A stretch of 64,000 nt of DNA from an uncultured Prevotella sp. GTDB lineage: Bacteria; Bacteroidota; Bacteroidia; Bacteroidales; Bacteroidaceae. The position numbers and the translations under genes are program-made. Location of the stretch: the NCBI GenBank assembly GCA_944321295.1, contig CALUKU010000008.1:16516-80515 (forward strand), read 5' to 3'. The notes beneath the pieces were generated by a model that ran no database searches, was not told the DNA's origin, and was given only the letters and a program-made list of their open reading frames with translations. This document shows, in pieces, positions 63,371-64,000 of the stretch (its first letter is position 1; each line of letters begins with the position of its first letter).

Positions 63371-63537
63371 TCCAAGTGAGGCGCTCGCATATTCCGTCAT
63401 CCCGTGCTTGACACGTCGTTCATCCTGAACTTGATCCAGGACCTGAATGGAAACAGCCTCCTTTGGCAACGTTGCGACATACGACTGGATCCTGAATCAA
63501 GTTCAGGATGACGGGATATGCGAGAGCCTCGCTTGGA
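63371..63537. repeat. 167-bp inverted-repeat element, MITE-like
   Basis: Terminal arms TCCAAGTGAGGC / GCCTCGCTTGGA, then CTCGCATAT / ATATGCGAG. An inner perfect 15-bp pair follows (CATCCTGAACTTGAT at 63421 and its complement at 63496-63510). The left half has an extra 20 bp (CCCGTGCTTGACACG). No gene inside. Confidence 0.7.
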
Positions 63538-63637
63538 AGAGGGTGTGCTTGTAAATCAAGAGGATATGTTTGGACGATGCCAACATATTCATCCAACAAA
63601 TTTGCGGATGAACCTGATATGCCGCCAATTGCGTCGC

Positions 63638-63724
63638 AAAAGGTAGCCATTCGCCGCCTGAAAGGTAACCTTTTGAAGTGTAAAAGGCGGCCTTTTATAA
63701 CATGCTGACAATCAGTATGTTATG
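63638..63724. repeat. 22-bp-period palindrome array, copy 8
   Basis: Three units with GG at 63642, 63664 and 63686, then the clearest adjoining palindrome (63697-63723, arms ATAACATGCTGA and TCAGTATGTTAT around CAA). Confidence 0.85.
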
Positions 63725-63793
63725 TGGGCGATGACAAAACGTAAATCCGATGTTCGTGAAAATCAGACTTTGATGTTCCTTTTTTGAGTGTAT

Positions 63794-64000
63794 AAAAGCC
63801 TGTTTCACGCGCTTTTATTTTGCACTTCGCCCGCTTTGCAGTAACTTTTAATAAGTTACGCTGCGTTTCGGAATTGAAAATAAAAGCCTGTTTCACGCGC
63901 TTTTATTTTGCACTTCGCTCAACTTGCAGTAACTTTTAATAAGTTACGCTGCGTTTCGGAATTGAAAATAAAAGCCTGTTTCACGCGCTTTTATTTTGCA
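63794..64000 (+). repeat. 88-bp tandem repeat with decayed promoter boxes, continuing past the window
   Basis: The word AAGCCTGTTTCACGCGC recurs at 63796, 63884 and 63972, an 88-bp period. Each unit has a palindrome of AAAATAAAAGC and its complement, another of GTAACTTttaatAAGTTAC, and a TTTG-19 nt-TAACTTTT pair that is one base short of a promoter. Confidence 0.85.

Overview
The window looks like a chromosome segment from a Prevotella-like member of the Bacteroidales (about 55% GC by eye). Support comes from gene content (DUF3098, DUF4954, YitT, PepSY-like proteins, a class II ribonucleotide reductase, a thioester-less alpha-2-macroglobulin), from gene order (ftsX-DUF3098-uppP-truB-queA-folK), and from the promoters. 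Most genes are preceded by the Bacteroidetes -7 box TAnnTTTG, often with a TTTG about 20 nt upstream, and Shine-Dalgarno sites are largely absent.

Layout. 1-2.6 kb: the 3' part of a helicase with WG-like repeats converges on a radical SAM/DUF2442 pair. 3-7.6 kb: a cell-envelope and tRNA-modification operon (ftsX, DUF3098, uppP, truB, queA, folK). 7.7-18.5 kb: rpsO, a GC-rich polytopic membrane protein, typA, an activated-methyl-cycle and AI-2 pair (mtnN, luxS) with a MATE transporter, a YfhO-type membrane protein and a MORN-like protein of unknown role. 19.3-30.8 kb: clpB, a probable small RNA gene on the minus strand, hflX, DUF4954, an M16 peptidase and class I fumarase. 31-42.4 kb: nhaA, a nitroreductase, B12-dependent nrdJ, folB, an amidase, an MCE protein, dnaA and yitT. 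43-45.4 kb: an accessory cassette with an EcoRI-family adenine methyltransferase and a DUF262-HNH nuclease, behind a strongly structured leader. 45.5-51.3 kb (minus strand): a two-component system with two PepSY-like periplasmic proteins, an ADP-forming acyl-CoA synthetase and a peroxiredoxin. 51.5-63.1 kb: an SGNH hydrolase, alpha-2-macroglobulin, DUF1573, meaB, ispH, a YgbA-like protein and xpt. No rRNA, tRNA, CRISPR array or intact insertion sequence was seen.

The intergenic DNA is unusually organised. Eight intergenic regions carry arrays of short palindromes (AAAGGnnnCCTTT type) repeated at exactly 22 bp, in most cases beside an imperfect palindrome of about 27 nt. Other spacers hold tandem repeats of 66 or 88 bp that contain promoter-like boxes, or long hairpins whose arms repeat one short word that differs from locus to locus. 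The main candidates for undescribed biology are the 22-bp arrays, the methyltransferase/DUF262-HNH cassette with its leader, and the small RNA gene at about 22.1 kb. All calls come from reading the sequence; no database search was run.
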